From positions 248,001 through 312,000 of the forward strand of contig NZ_JAPIVO010000004.1 of NCBI RefSeq assembly GCF_026239655.1: DNA of 64,000 bases. The letters run 5' to 3'. Positions 63,714 through 64,000 of this stretch are shown piece after piece. A model generated the notes under the pieces. It worked only from the letters and a program-made list of their open reading frames with translations. It did not search any database and was not told the DNA's origin. This DNA comes from Pedobacter sp. MR2016-24. Its GTDB lineage: Bacteria; Bacteroidota; Bacteroidia; Sphingobacteriales; Sphingobacteriaceae. The number at the start of each line of letters is the position of its first letter. Position 1 is the first letter of the stretch. Made by a program: the position numbers and the translations under genes.

Positions 63714-64000
63714 TTATTTTTTCATCTGGATTCTGTCTCGCGGCATCGCGAGTTCGAAGGTGAGGTTTTTATCTATATTATCAGTAATCTCCAGGATCGC
63801 ATTTGCTGAATTGATAAAGAAGGTCTGATTGATGTTTTCAAATTTATCAGACTCCTTGTGATAGTCTTTATGGTCTTCTACACCAAAATAGATGAAAGGG
63901 ATGTTCTTTGCGTTAAAGGCCGACTGATCGCTTTGATCTGTCCAGTCATCTATCCCCAGTTTAGGATTGTCATGACCAAAAATAATGTTTAAGTCGGTGT
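63714..64000 (-). CDS. M28-family metallopeptidase, C-terminal end (partial)
   Basis: The last 95 codons of a minus-strand gene continuing beyond the window. The segment WTDQSDQSAFNAKNIPFIYFG, followed by EDHKDYHKESDKFENI, matches the C-terminal part of M28 peptidases; YH-x3-D carries the last zinc-binding histidine. The position normally SDH reads SDQ, a small deviation. It stops at 63714-63716 with MKK at the end. The N-terminal part, including other zinc ligands, cannot be seen. Confidence 0.85.
   Translation of the reverse strand, partial: TDLNIIFGHDNPKLGIDDWTDQSDQSAFNAKNIPFIYFGVEDHKDYHKESDKFENINQTFFINSANAILEITDNIDKNLTFELAMPRDRIQMKK

Overview
The window looks like a chromosomal segment of a Bacteroidota bacterium of the family Sphingobacteriaceae, most likely Pedobacter or a close relative. 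Reasons: two sigma/FecR/SusC/SusD import loci, arrays of double-length FtsX/MacB-type permeases ending in the typical 'NPVDALKYE' tail, a MurF-alanine racemase fusion, and promoters of the Bacteroidota type (TTG, about 19 nt, TAnnTTTG). An ice-binding-type lipoprotein suggests a cold-tolerant lifestyle; this is inference. No phage, insertion sequence or CRISPR array was seen.

Layout. Positions 1-13657 hold a same-strand operon: the tail of an ABC ATPase, five tandem permeases in two subfamilies, a second ABC ATPase and a BtuF-like protein without a signal peptide. A tRNA-Leu(UAG) follows. Positions 14197-16242 carry a Crp/Fnr-type regulator, a MauE-like membrane protein and two small exported paralogues with a conserved cysteine pair. 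Positions 16315-22939 (minus strand) form a complete sigma-FecR-SusC-SusD locus whose SusC lacks the usual carboxypeptidase-like domain. Positions 23504-27615 carry tRNA-Leu(CAG), a luciferase-like monooxygenase, DUF2147 and Asp-box proteins, and pncB.

Positions 27790-37022 form a second sigma-FecR-SusC-SusD locus, followed by two different Tat-exported purple-acid-phosphatase-like enzymes. The natural reading is a phosphate-ester capture locus. An SDR/AraC pair and the ice-binding protein follow, then a tandemly duplicated tRNA-Gly/tRNA-Leu pair driven by a near-consensus promoter.

Positions 41249-64000 are mostly housekeeping: recX, murF-alr, recR, an attenuated trp operon (leader peptide with three Trp codons, trpD, a fused trpF-trpB, trpA), nhaA, a YrdC-domain protein, a glutamate-synthase-like protein, asnS, sucC, a LolD-like ATPase, a degenerate HAD protein, an S41 peptidase and the end of an M28 peptidase. 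The trp operon is unusual. trpE, trpG and trpC are absent from it, and TrpF runs straight into TrpB with no linker.

The strongest candidates for something new are the MauE-like/cysteine-pair peptide cluster, the phosphatase-linked SusCD locus, and the reduced and fused trp operon with a nearly leaderless leader peptide.
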